Program-made: the position numbers and the translations under genes
Origin: Paracoccaceae bacterium
GTDB lineage: Bacteria; Pseudomonadota; Alphaproteobacteria; Rhodobacterales; Rhodobacteraceae
Direction of reading: 5' to 3'
DNA: 64,000 bases
Assembly: GCA_007692585.1 (NCBI GenBank)
Contig: REBU01000064.1
Location: 1-64,000, forward strand
The notes under the pieces: generated by a model
Databases searched by the model: none
What the model saw: only the letters and a program-made list of their open reading frames with translations
Told to the model about the DNA's origin: nothing
Shown here: one piece after another, positions 8,749 to 17,152 of the stretch
Layout: every line of letters begins with the position of its first letter
Numbering within the stretch: the stretch's first letter is position 1

Positions 8749-11310
8749 ATGCGCGACACCGCCCCGCAGCCCATCTACCTTGCCGATTATCAGCCGCCAC
8801 CGTTTCTGGTCGATGCGGTCGATCTGACCTTTCGACTGGCCCCGCAAGCCACCCGCGTCATCGCGAAAATCCGCTTCCGGCCCAATCCGGCAGCGACACA
8901 GGGCCATGATCTGCGCCTTGATGGCGAAGCGCTGACGCTGATCGCGGCCAGCATCAACGGCACGACCATCAGTGCAGCCCCCGATGCAACGGGCCTGACC
9001 GTCCCCGCAGCCGATCTGCCCGAAGGCGCATTCGACTGGCAGGCCGAGGTCGAGATCGCCCCCGAGGGCAACACGGCGCTGGAGGGGCTCTATATGTCGC
9101 GCGGCATGTATTGCACCCAATGCGAGGCCGAGGGCTTTCGCAAGATCACCTTCTATCCCGACCGCCCCGATGTCATGGCCCCGTTCCGCGTGCGCATCGA
9201 GGCCGATCAGCCAGTGCTTCTGTCCAATGGCAACCTTGTCGCCGAGGGGTCGGGCTGGGCGGAATGGCAAGACCCTCATCCCAAGCCCGCCTATCTCTTT
9301 GCACTGGTCGCGGGCGACCTGCGTGCCGCCAGTGCGCGCTTCCACACCATGGAAGGGCGCGAAGTCGCGCTCAATATCTGGGTGCGGCCGGGGGATGAGG
9401 GCAAGACCGACTATGCGATGGACGCGCTCAAACGCTCGATGATCTGGGATGAACAGGTCTATGGGCGGGCCTATGACTTGGACATTTTCAACATCGTGGC
9501 CGTCGATGACTTCAATATGGGCGCGATGGAGAACAAGGGCTTGAACATTTTCAACTCTGCTTATGTTCTTGCCTCGCCCGAGACTGCGACGGACGGCAAT
9601 TACGCGGCCATCGAGCGTATCATCGCGCATGAGTATTTCCACAACTGGACGGGCAACCGCATCACCTGCCGCGACTGGTTCCAGCTGTCGCTGAAAGAGG
9701 GGCTGACAGTTTTTCGCGATCAGCAATTCATGGGCGACATGCGCAGCCATGCGGTCAAGCGCATCGAAGATGTGCTGACCCTGCGCGCGCGCCAGTTCCG
9801 CGAGGATGCAGGCCCGCTTGCCCATCCGGTACGGCCCGAAAGCTTTGTCGAGATCAACAATTTCTACACCTCGACAGTCTATGAAAAAGGCGCTGAGCTG
9901 ATCCGCATGCTGCAGCTTCTGGTCGGCCCTGATGGCTACCGCACCGCGCTTGACCTCTATTTCGAGCGCCATGACGGGCAGGCCTGCACGATCGAGGACT
10001 GGATCGCCGTCTTCGAGGACGCCACCGGGCGCGACCTGTCGCAGTTCAAGCGCTGGTATGGACAGGCCGGAACCCCGCGCATCGATGTCACCGAGGATTG
10101 GCAGGATGGCACCTACACGCTGACACTGCGCCAGCATACCCCGCCTACACCCGGCCAGCCGCTGAAAGAGCCGCTGGTGATCCCTGTCGCGATGGGGCTG
10201 ATCGGGGCCGATGGGCGTGAAATGCTGCCCACACAGGTGCTTGAACTCGACAGCCCCGAGGGGCGCTTCACCTTCGCGAACCTTCCCGGCAAGCCTGTCG
10301 CCTCGCTGCTGCGCGGGTTTTCCGCACCGGTGATCCTGAACCACGCGCTCAGTCGCGAAGATCGCGCGCTGCTGCTTGCGCATGACACGGACCCGGTGAA
10401 CCGGTTTGAAGCCGGGCGCGGGCTGGCGCGGGACATCCTGCTCGCGATGATCCGCGAGGGCGCGAAACCGGGGCCGGAATATCTCGATGCGCTGCGCATG
10501 ATGCTGCGCGATGACACGCTCGATCCCGCCTTCCGGGCGCTGGCGCTCAGCCTGCCCTCGGAGGAGGATCTGGCCAGCAATCTGCATGACGCAGGCGAGA
10601 TCCCGGATCCCGATGCCATCCACCGCGCGCGGCAGGATGCGCTGCAGATCATTGCCCAGGCGCTGGCGTCGGATCTGGCGCTGGTCTTTGGCGAGATGCA
10701 GACCCCTGGCCCCTATAGCGCAGATGCGCGCGACGCGGGCCGGCGGGCGCTGCGCATGCAGGCGGTGGGCTTGCTGGCGCGGGTCGATGGGGGCACCAAA
10801 GCCGCCGAGGTCTTTGCCCGCGCAGATAACATGACCGAACAGCTGGGCGCATGGGGCGCGCTTCTGGCCATCGGGCGCGGGCAGGAGGAAACGGCGCAAT
10901 TCTATCGCCAGTGGTCGCATGACCGTTTGGTGCTGGACAAATGGTTCGCCGCGCAGCTCATCCATGCGCGGCCGGAGCAAGCCGCAGAACTGGCGCAATC
11001 GCTGAGCGAACATGTCGATTTCGACTGGAAGAATCCCAACCGTTTCCGGTCGGTCATCGGCTCACTGGGCGGCAATCCGGCGGGCTTTCACAGAAGCTGC
11101 GGCGCGGGCTACAGGCTGGTCGCTGATTGGCTGATCCGGCTCGATGGCGTCAATCCGCAATCAGCGGCGCGCATGTCGACCCTGTTCGAGACCTGGCGGC
11201 GCTATGATGCTGACCGTCAGGCGCTGATCCGCGCCGAGTTGGAGCGCATCAGCGCCCATGACGGGCTGAGCCGCGACATGGGCGAGATGGTCGGACGGAT
11301 GCTGGAGTGA
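8749..11310 (+). CDS. pepN: aminopeptidase N (M1 metallopeptidase)
   Basis: Zinc aminopeptidase that removes N-terminal residues from peptides in the cytoplasm. At 853 aa it matches the Escherichia-type PepN length. The exopeptidase motif GAMEN is present in NMGAMENKGLNIFN, and the gluzincin site in HEYFHNWTGNR with the third ligand Glu in LSLKEGLTVF. The C-terminal helical domain typical of M1 follows. A CAGGAG Shine-Dalgarno lies seven bases before the ATG. It ends at a convergent hairpin shared with the ABC binding-protein gene. Confidence 0.97.
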   Translation: MRDTAPQPIYLADYQPPPFLVDAVDLTFRLAPQATRVIAKIRFRPNPAATQGHDLRLDGEALTLIAASINGTTISAAPDATGLTVPAADLPEGAFDWQAEVEIAPEGNTALEGLYMSRGMYCTQCEAEGFRKITFYPDRPDVMAPFRVRIEADQPVLLSNGNLVAEGSGWAEWQDPHPKPAYLFALVAGDLRAASARFHTMEGREVALNIWVRPGDEGKTDYAMDALKRSMIWDEQVYGRAYDLDIFNIVAVDDFNMGAMENKGLNIFNSAYVLASPETATDGNYAAIERIIAHEYFHNWTGNRITCRDWFQLSLKEGLTVFRDQQFMGDMRSHAVKRIEDVLTLRARQFREDAGPLAHPVRPESFVEINNFYTSTVYEKGAELIRMLQLLVGPDGYRTALDLYFERHDGQACTIEDWIAVFEDATGRDLSQFKRWYGQAGTPRIDVTEDWQDGTYTLTLRQHTPPTPGQPLKEPLVIPVAMGLIGADGREMLPTQVLELDSPEGRFTFANLPGKPVASLLRGFSAPVILNHALSREDRALLLAHDTDPVNRFEAGRGLARDILLAMIREGAKPGPEYLDALRMMLRDDTLDPAFRALALSLPSEEDLASNLHDAGEIPDPDAIHRARQDALQIIAQALASDLALVFGEMQTPGPYSADARDAGRRALRMQAVGLLARVDGGTKAAEVFARADNMTEQLGAWGALLAIGRGQEETAQFYRQWSHDRLVLDKWFAAQLIHARPEQAAELAQSLSEHVDFDWKNPNRFRSVIGSLGGNPAGFHRSCGAGYRLVADWLIRLDGVNPQSAARMSTLFETWRRYDADRQALIRAELERISAHDGLSRDMGEMVGRMLE

Positions 11311-11330
11311 CCCCGGCTCGGCACCGGGGT
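11310..11330. terminator. candidate bidirectional terminator hairpin
   Basis: ACCCCGG-CTCGGCA-CCGGGGT forms a 7-bp GC-rich stem between the convergent pepN and ABC binding-protein genes. No clear T tract follows on either side, so intrinsic termination strength is uncertain. Confidence 0.45.
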
Positions 11331-11340
11331 CTGAGCGCGC

Positions 11341-12330
11341 TTAGTTGAACGCCGCGTCTGTCACAGCGGTCGTGGTCGCACCCTCGGGTGCGGCCGTGAT
11401 CACCGGATCGGAGCCGCCGCCCAAGAGCGTTGCCACTGTGCGCTCATAATCGTCCATATCGAGCGTCCCGTTCGACCCTTCGATCAGAAGCGCGACTTCG
11501 CCCATCATGCGGATCTGATGCTCTTCGGTCTGCGCGCCAGTGTCGTCGAATTCCAGCACGATCATCGCCGCTTCCTCGACATTCTCGGCGGCCCATTCCC
11601 AGCCGCGCATCGAGGCGCGCACGAAACGGGCCATTTTATCGACGAAATCCGGGTCTTCCAGCCGGTCTTCAAGCACCCAAAGCCCGTCTTCCAGCGTGGC
11701 GACGCCCTGATCCTCATATTTGAAGGTCACCAGCTCGTCCTCGGAAATGCCCGCGTCAATGACTTGCCAGAATTCGTTATAGGTCATGGTCGAGATGCAA
11801 TCGGCCTGCCGCTGCAGAAGCGGATCAACATTGAAGCCCTGCCGCAGCACTTCAACCCCGTCGTCGCCGCCTGTGGTCGGGATGCCGAGCGTGCTCATCC
11901 AGCTCAGGAAGGGGAATTCATTGCCAAAGAACCACACACCGAGCGTGCGGCCGGGGAAATCCTCAGGGCTGGTGATCCCGGTTTCGGCCAGACAGGTCAG
12001 CATCATCCCCGACGATTTGAAAGGCTGCGCGATATTGACCAGCGGCAGGCCATTCTCGCGCGCGGCCAGTGCCGCGGGCATCCATTCGACGATGACATCG
12101 GCCCCGCCACCCGCGATCACCTGCGGCGGTGCGATATCCGGGCCACCGGGGCGGATGGTGACATTGAGCCCTTCTTCCTCGAAAAACCCGTTTTCCAGCG
12201 CCACATAATAGCCGGCGAATTGCGCCTGCGTCACCCATTTGAGCTGCAAGGTCACATCGTCGAGCGCCCATGCGGCAGGTGCGAAGCCCAGACCCAATGC
12301 CGTGATTGAACCGAATACTGTTGTCTTCAC
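11341..12330 (-). CDS. ABC transporter substrate-binding protein, NMT1/THI5-like
   Basis: Periplasmic binding protein, 329 aa, with signal peptide MKTTVFGSITALGLGFAPAAWA. The mature start DDVTLQLKWVTQAQFAGYYVALENGFFEEEGLNV is diagnostic of the NMT1/THI5-like group that binds pyrimidine-type heterocycles or related ligands. The two permease genes, an ATPase gene, dihydropyrimidinase and an amidohydrolase lie upstream on the same strand, so a pyrimidine, hydantoin or dihydropyrimidine ligand is the reasonable inference. Thiamine-precursor uptake is the main alternative, but no thi gene or thiamine riboswitch is visible. Confidence 0.85.
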   Translation of the reverse strand: MKTTVFGSITALGLGFAPAAWALDDVTLQLKWVTQAQFAGYYVALENGFFEEEGLNVTIRPGGPDIAPPQVIAGGGADVIVEWMPAALAARENGLPLVNIAQPFKSSGMMLTCLAETGITSPEDFPGRTLGVWFFGNEFPFLSWMSTLGIPTTGGDDGVEVLRQGFNVDPLLQRQADCISTMTYNEFWQVIDAGISEDELVTFKYEDQGVATLEDGLWVLEDRLEDPDFVDKMARFVRASMRGWEWAAENVEEAAMIVLEFDDTGAQTEEHQIRMMGEVALLIEGSNGTLDMDDYERTVATLLGGGSDPVITAAPEGATTTAVTDAAFN

Positions 12331-12376
12331 GTGCTTTCCTCTCTGTTGCCTGCCCCGGTCGCGCCGGGGGCAGTGG

Positions 12377-13498
12377 TTATCGCCCGCGTTGCGAGGGGTG
12401 CCAGAACGTCACCCACCGTTCCACAAGCGCGATGATGCCGTAAAACAGCGAGCCCGCGAGGGCTGCCACGGCAATTTCTGCCCAGACCATATCCAGTTGC
12501 AAGCGCCCGACCTCGGTCGAGATGCGAAAGCCCATCCCGCGTGTGGGCGAGCCGAAAAATTCAGCAACAATCGCGCCGATCAGCGCCAGAGTGGAGGCGA
12601 TTTTCAGACCGTTGAAGATGAACGGCATGGCCGCAGGCAGGCGCAATTTCAGCAACCCCTGCGCCCATGTCGCGCTATAAGTGCGCATCAGGTCACGCTG
12701 CATCGCCTCGGTCGCGGCCAGCCCCTGAACGGTGTTGACCAGCACCGGGAAAAACACCATCGCGACGACCACAGCGGCCTTGGACGGCCAGTCGAAGCCG
12801 AACCACATGACCATGATGGGGGCGGTCCCGATGATGGGCAGGGCGGCCAGGAAATTACCCACCGGCAAAAGCCCCCGGCGCAGGAAATCGCTGCGATCAA
12901 CCGCGAGCGCGAAGACCAACGCAGCCGCCACGCCGATGGCATAGCCCGACAGCGCGCCCTTGACGAAGGTCTGCACGAAATCGACCCAGAGCACATCGGT
13001 CGAGCGCAGGATACGCGCCCAGATCGCGGATGGGGCAGGCAGGATCACGCGCGGCACATCAAGCGCGCGGACTGCGACCTCCCAGAGCCACAGAAGCGTG
13101 GCCCCGAATAGAAACGGCGCGAGCAATGATCGGAACCTGCCAATGACATCATCGCGTTTCGGCGCTTCGGCCAGCTGCGCGACTAACCACCACGCCATGA
13201 GCCAGACGCCTGTCACCGCTGCGGCAAACCAGATCGCTGATGCCGGATTTGCGAGCAGTGCCAGCCCCGTATTATAAATTAACGCCGCAATCCCTATGAG
13301 GAGAAGCTTGTTCTCCCAACCGCGCTGCATCGCGGGCCAACCCAGAACATGATGGACAAAAAACAAGGCAACAGCGCCGCCTGAAGCGGTCATGACCGGC
13401 GCCGGCGCTGCACTCCATCCCCCTACTGAAACTGTCACCAACAGGGCCAGCGCTACGCCTAGCGCCTGCCATTTTCCGGTATGACGCGTGATAATCAT
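12377..13498 (-). CDS. ABC transporter permease with extra N-terminal membrane segment
   Basis: Inner-membrane permease of the BPD_transp_1 type. The core (about residues 125-370) carries the EAA-like loop around DLMRTYSATWAQGLLKLRLPAAMPFIFNGLKIAS, which docks the ATPase. At 373 aa it is about 100 residues longer than usual: the N-terminal part holds three or four additional hydrophobic helices before the first core helix (LLAPFLFGATLLWLWE). Its start overlaps the stop of the next permease gene (ATGA). It would pair with that permease as the heterodimeric channel of the importer. Confidence 0.86.
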   Translation of the reverse strand: MIITRHTGKWQALGVALALLVTVSVGGWSAAPAPVMTASGGAVALFFVHHVLGWPAMQRGWENKLLLIGIAALIYNTGLALLANPASAIWFAAAVTGVWLMAWWLVAQLAEAPKRDDVIGRFRSLLAPFLFGATLLWLWEVAVRALDVPRVILPAPSAIWARILRSTDVLWVDFVQTFVKGALSGYAIGVAAALVFALAVDRSDFLRRGLLPVGNFLAALPIIGTAPIMVMWFGFDWPSKAAVVVAMVFFPVLVNTVQGLAATEAMQRDLMRTYSATWAQGLLKLRLPAAMPFIFNGLKIASTLALIGAIVAEFFGSPTRGMGFRISTEVGRLQLDMVWAEIAVAALAGSLFYGIIALVERWVTFWHPSQRGR

Positions 13499-14391
13499 GC
13501 ACCCATCCCCATCCGCTTGAGCGTCACGCGCTGGATCATCCCGATCAGCGCTACCAGACTGGCCGCAAGGATGGCAGCAGCGAAAAGAGCTGCCCAGATT
13601 TGCAGGGTCTGGCCGAAATAGCTGCCTGAAAGCAGTCGCGCGCCCAGACCGGCCGACGCGCCCGTGGGAAGTTCGGCCACGATTGCGCCGACGAGCGCTG
13701 CCGCGATGGCAACTTTGAGCGAGGCAAAGAGATAGGGCATGGCCGACGGCCAGCGCAGTTTCGCGAAAACCTGGCCGCCGCTCGCGCTATAGGTTTTCAT
13801 CAGGTCCAGCTGCATCTGGTCGGGCGCGCGCAGCCCCTTGACCATGCCAACCACCACCGGGAAGAAACTGAGATAGGTCGAGATGATCGCCTTGGGCACC
13901 AGCCCGGTGATGCCGATGGCGTTCAGCACCACGATGATCATGGGCGCTATGGCAAGGATGGGGATGGTCTGGCTGGCAATCGCCCAGGGCATGACGCTGG
14001 CATCCATCGCGCGGTTATGCACAATGCCCACAGCCAGCGCGATACCGAGGGCCGAGCCGATGGCAAAGCCCAGAAGCGTGGCCGAAAGCGTGACCCAGCC
14101 ATGATAGATCAGGCTGCGATTGGACAGGCTGCCGGTATTCATGAACCCGCGCCGCCCGGTCATCTCCTCGACCACGGTCGAGTTCCAGAGCTCCTGCGCC
14201 ACCTGATGCGGCGCGGGCAGACGGGGGCGGGCCTGGGTCATTGTGTCTGTGACCAGCGCGGCAAAGCTGAGCTCTGTTCCTGCGCGCCGCGCCTGATCCT
14301 GTGCCCATTGTGCGTTCATGGGGATCACGGCTGCGTACCAGAATACGATGAGTGCGGCCGTGACGGACAGCACGGGTAAGATGCTACGCAT
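13495..14391 (-). CDS. ABC transporter permease
   Basis: A 298-aa inner-membrane permease of the NitT/TauT/SsuC-like class. The N-terminal helix is followed by a periplasmic segment of about 70 residues, then five core helices. The ATPase-docking loop is visible in DQMQLDLMKTYSASGGQVFAKLRWPSAMPYLFASLKVA. The matching TYSA..LRLPAAMPF loop in the next gene indicates the two permeases arose by duplication. It is translationally coupled to the downstream permease gene and preceded by the ATPase gene after about 60 bases. Confidence 0.88.
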   Translation of the reverse strand: MRSILPVLSVTAALIVFWYAAVIPMNAQWAQDQARRAGTELSFAALVTDTMTQARPRLPAPHQVAQELWNSTVVEEMTGRRGFMNTGSLSNRSLIYHGWVTLSATLLGFAIGSALGIALAVGIVHNRAMDASVMPWAIASQTIPILAIAPMIIVVLNAIGITGLVPKAIISTYLSFFPVVVGMVKGLRAPDQMQLDLMKTYSASGGQVFAKLRWPSAMPYLFASLKVAIAAALVGAIVAELPTGASAGLGARLLSGSYFGQTLQIWAALFAAAILAASLVALIGMIQRVTLKRMGMGA

Positions 14392-14453
14392 GCGGCAAAG
14401 CCGGGGGCGCTGCCCCCGGACCCCCGGGATATTTGTGCAAGGGTGAAAGGGGC

Positions 14454-15248
14454 TCAGTCATCAAGGTGCCCTGCGCGGAGCCCTTCGCGCACGCGATGGG
14501 CAATGTCGATGAATTCGGGGCTGTCGCGGATCTCGAGCGGGCGTTCGCGCGGCAGGGGGCTGTCGATCACGTCGGTGATCCGGCCCGGACGCGGCGACAT
14601 GACGACGATCTTGGTCGAGAGATAGACGGCTTCGGGAATGGAATGGGTCACAAAGCCGATGGTCTTTTGCGTGCGCGCCCAAAGCGCCAGCAGTTGTTCA
14701 TTCAGCCGGTCGCGCACGATCTCATCGAGGGCGCCGAAAGGTTCGTCCATCAACAGGATATCGGCATCGAAAGCCAGCGCCCGGGCGATGGAGGCGCGCT
14801 GCTGCATCCCGCCCGATAATTGCCACGGAAACTTGCGCGCGAAATTTTCCAGTTCGACCAGTGCCAGCACTTTTTCAACACGCGCGGCTTGCTCGGCCTT
14901 GGAATAGCCCATGATTTCGAGTGGAAGCTTCACGTTTCCGGCAATCGTGCGCCAAGGATAAAGCCCTGCGGCCTGAAACACATAGCCATAGGCGCGCGCC
15001 TTGCGGGCGGCTTCGGGCGACATTCCATTGACGGTGATCGTGCCGGATGTGGGCTGTTCGAGATCCGCGATCACGCGCAGAAAGGTCGTCTTGCCGCAAC
15101 CCGAGGGGCCGATGAAACTGACGAATTCGCCCTTGGCGATCTCAAGCGTCACATCCTTGAGCGCGTGGACCGGACCATCCGCCGTCTGGAAGGTCAGGTT
15201 GAGATCGCGGGCCGAAATCACTGGCGCGGTCACAGTATCGCGCATCAC
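14454..15248 (-). CDS. ABC transporter ATP-binding protein
   Basis: A 264-aa nucleotide-binding subunit of the nitrate/taurine-importer type. Walker A is GPSGCGKTT, the Q-loop lies in YGYVFQAAGLYPW, the signature is LSGGMQQRASIARAL, Walker B is ILLMDEPFGALDE and the H-loop is in GFVTHSIPEA. It energises the importer encoded by the two permease genes and the binding-protein gene. Its start overlaps the dihydropyrimidinase stop by four bases, tying uptake and catabolism into one transcript. Confidence 0.93.
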   Translation of the reverse strand: MMRDTVTAPVISARDLNLTFQTADGPVHALKDVTLEIAKGEFVSFIGPSGCGKTTFLRVIADLEQPTSGTITVNGMSPEAARKARAYGYVFQAAGLYPWRTIAGNVKLPLEIMGYSKAEQAARVEKVLALVELENFARKFPWQLSGGMQQRASIARALAFDADILLMDEPFGALDEIVRDRLNEQLLALWARTQKTIGFVTHSIPEAVYLSTKIVVMSPRPGRITDVIDSPLPRERPLEIRDSPEFIDIAHRVREGLRAGHLDD

Positions 15249-16696
15249 ACCCCCGTCGCTGGAATGCCAGCGCGCTGGACAGGACGCGGGGCGGTCAGGT
15301 CTTTCCAGGTCGACAGCGCCTGATTGACCGGGCCGCCCGGGCAGCGCTCGATGAATTGGCCATGGCCTTCCTGACCGTCAAACGCGCCATCCTTCACCAT
15401 CACCTGCCCACGCGACAGCACATAGCGCGGCAGGCCTGTGACCTCATGGCCCTCGAAGACATTGTAATCGATATTGGAGGCCTGCGCCTTGGCGCTAATG
15501 GTTTTCGATTTCTCAGGATCCCAGACGACCAGATCGGCATCCGCGCCCACGGCCACGGCCCCCTTGCGCGGATACATCCCGAAAATCTTGGCGACATTCG
15601 TTGAGGTCACGGCCACAAATTCGTTCATCGTGATCCGCCCGGTGCGCACACCGCGCGTCCAGAGCATAGGCATCCGGTCTTCCAGCCCGCCTGTGCCATT
15701 CGGGATCTTGGTGAAATCGCCCAGACCGAAGCGCTTCTGTTCGGTCGTAAACGCACAGTGATCCGTCGCCACGACCGAGAGCGAGCCAGAGGCAAGCCCC
15801 GCCCAGAGACTGTCCTGATGCGCCTTGTTGCGGAAGGGGGGCGACATGACGCGGCGGGCGGCGTGGTCCCAGTCGGGATGGAAATATTCGGACTCGTCCA
15901 GTGTCAGATGCTGGATCAGCGGCTCACCCCAGACGCGCTTGCCCTGCGCTTTTGCGCGGCGGATCGCCTCATGCGCTTCCTCGCAGGAGGTATGCACCAC
16001 ATAGAGCGGCACGCCCGCCATATCAGCGATCATGATGGCGCGATTCGTCGCCTCGCCTTCGACCTGGCTGGGGCGCGAATAGGCGTGCGCCTCGGGGCCG
16101 GTGTTGCCTTCGGCCAGCAGCTTGGCGGAAAGTTCTGCCACGACATCGCCGTTTTCGGCATGGACCATGGCGACACCGCCGATTTCGCGCACCCGGCGGA
16201 AACTCGCGAACAACTCGTCATCATTGACCATCAGCGCGCCTTTATAGGCGAGGAAATGCTTGAAGCTGGTGATTCCACGCGCGACCACGTCGGGCATTTC
16301 GTCAAAGACCTGTTGCGACCACCATGTGACCGCCATGTGGTAGCTGTAGTCACAATGCGCGCGGCCCGATTTGTTGTCCCACATCTTCAGCGCGTCGAGC
16401 AGTCCCTGACCGGGCGAAGGCAGCGCGAAATCGATGACCATCGTGGTGCCACCCGACAGCGCAGCGCGGGTGCCGGATTCGAAATCATCGCTGGAATAGG
16501 TGCCCATGAAGGGCATTTCCAGATGCGTATGAGGGTCGATCCCGCCGGGCATGACAAAGCAGCCGGTCGCATCAACAACGCTGTCGCCCGAGAGGTTCGG
16601 CCCGATCTCGGTGATCTTGCCGCCCTCGATCCGGACATCGGCCTGATAGGTCAGATCATGGGTGACGATGGTGCCGTTCTTGATGATCGTGGTCAT
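15245..16696 (-). CDS. hydA: dihydropyrimidinase (D-hydantoinase)
   Basis: Opens the ring of 5,6-dihydrouracil or dihydrothymine (or 5-substituted hydantoins) to the N-carbamoyl product, the second step of reductive pyrimidine breakdown. Cyclic amidohydrolase fold, 483 aa. The metal site is visible: GGIDPHTHLEMPF, the lysine expected to be carboxylated in SFKHFLAYKGAL, VHAENGD, YVVHTS and ATDHCAF. It overlaps the 152-aa ORF upstream (ATGA) and the ATPase gene downstream (ATGA). With preTA and the carbamoyl hydrolase, the whole three-step pathway is encoded within about 8.5 kb. Confidence 0.95.
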   Translation of the reverse strand: MTTIIKNGTIVTHDLTYQADVRIEGGKITEIGPNLSGDSVVDATGCFVMPGGIDPHTHLEMPFMGTYSSDDFESGTRAALSGGTTMVIDFALPSPGQGLLDALKMWDNKSGRAHCDYSYHMAVTWWSQQVFDEMPDVVARGITSFKHFLAYKGALMVNDDELFASFRRVREIGGVAMVHAENGDVVAELSAKLLAEGNTGPEAHAYSRPSQVEGEATNRAIMIADMAGVPLYVVHTSCEEAHEAIRRAKAQGKRVWGEPLIQHLTLDESEYFHPDWDHAARRVMSPPFRNKAHQDSLWAGLASGSLSVVATDHCAFTTEQKRFGLGDFTKIPNGTGGLEDRMPMLWTRGVRTGRITMNEFVAVTSTNVAKIFGMYPRKGAVAVGADADLVVWDPEKSKTISAKAQASNIDYNVFEGHEVTGLPRYVLSRGQVMVKDGAFDGQEGHGQFIERCPGGPVNQALSTWKDLTAPRPVQRAGIPATGV

Positions 16697-17151
16697 GGTT
16701 CACTCCTATCCATAAAACTCCGAATGTAATCCGCATCTTTGCCAAGAGGCGATTCAGCGAACTCCTCAGAAAATGAATGGAAATCTGTTACGCACTTTTG
16801 CAGTATTTCTTGATCGATACCATTCAATGGATACAAATGTCCGTTTATCTCTATTTCCTGCAGTATTGACCCTAAACACATCGCGTATAGGCACCGCTGG
16901 TCGAAATCGAATCCGTCGTCGCGGAGAGCTTTTCCAAATGCGGCGGCTGCTATCGACGATTTGAACGGTCGCTGCCCGAAACTCCCGTCAAATAATTGCG
17001 CTTTCTCCACCCATGCGGCTTCAACTAGCCGATTTGCAATCATGTGCGGATCGATTTCTCGGTCTAGGTTTTTTGCATGCATTTCTAGCAGGTTCTGAGC
17101 AACAGTTGCGCCTAAGCTCTTATGATAAGTGTTTTTTATTGCTTTAAACAT
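16693..17151 (-). CDS. uncharacterised 152-aa protein embedded in the pyrimidine operon
   Basis: I do not recognise the family. Starting at MFKAIKNTYHKSLGATVAQ the product is 152 aa, mixed charge, mostly helical in appearance, with no signal peptide and no clear transmembrane helix. The start ATG is one base after the hydrolase stop (TGAGATG) and its stop overlaps the dihydropyrimidinase ATG, so it is tightly coupled on both sides and almost certainly translated. Its DNA is visibly more AT-rich than the flanking genes, with codons such as AAT, ATT and TTT that are rare around it. This suggests recent acquisition or unusual selection. The 36 extra N-terminal codons in the ORF track overlap the hydrolase gene and are not needed. 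Confidence 0.75.
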   Translation of the reverse strand: MFKAIKNTYHKSLGATVAQNLLEMHAKNLDREIDPHMIANRLVEAAWVEKAQLFDGSFGQRPFKSSIAAAAFGKALRDDGFDFDQRCLYAMCLGSILQEIEINGHLYPLNGIDQEILQKCVTDFHSFSEEFAESPLGKDADYIRSFMDRSEP

Positions 17152-17152
17152 C

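Noticed and set aside
8575-11013. 812-aa minus-strand ORF across pepN
   Set aside because: Same reason: it lies antisense to a complete PepN and has shadow-type composition.
11341-12330. Thiamine-precursor importer and thiamine riboswitch
   Set aside because: The binding protein is THI5-like, but no riboswitch-like leader or thi gene is visible, and the neighbours are pyrimidine-catabolic.
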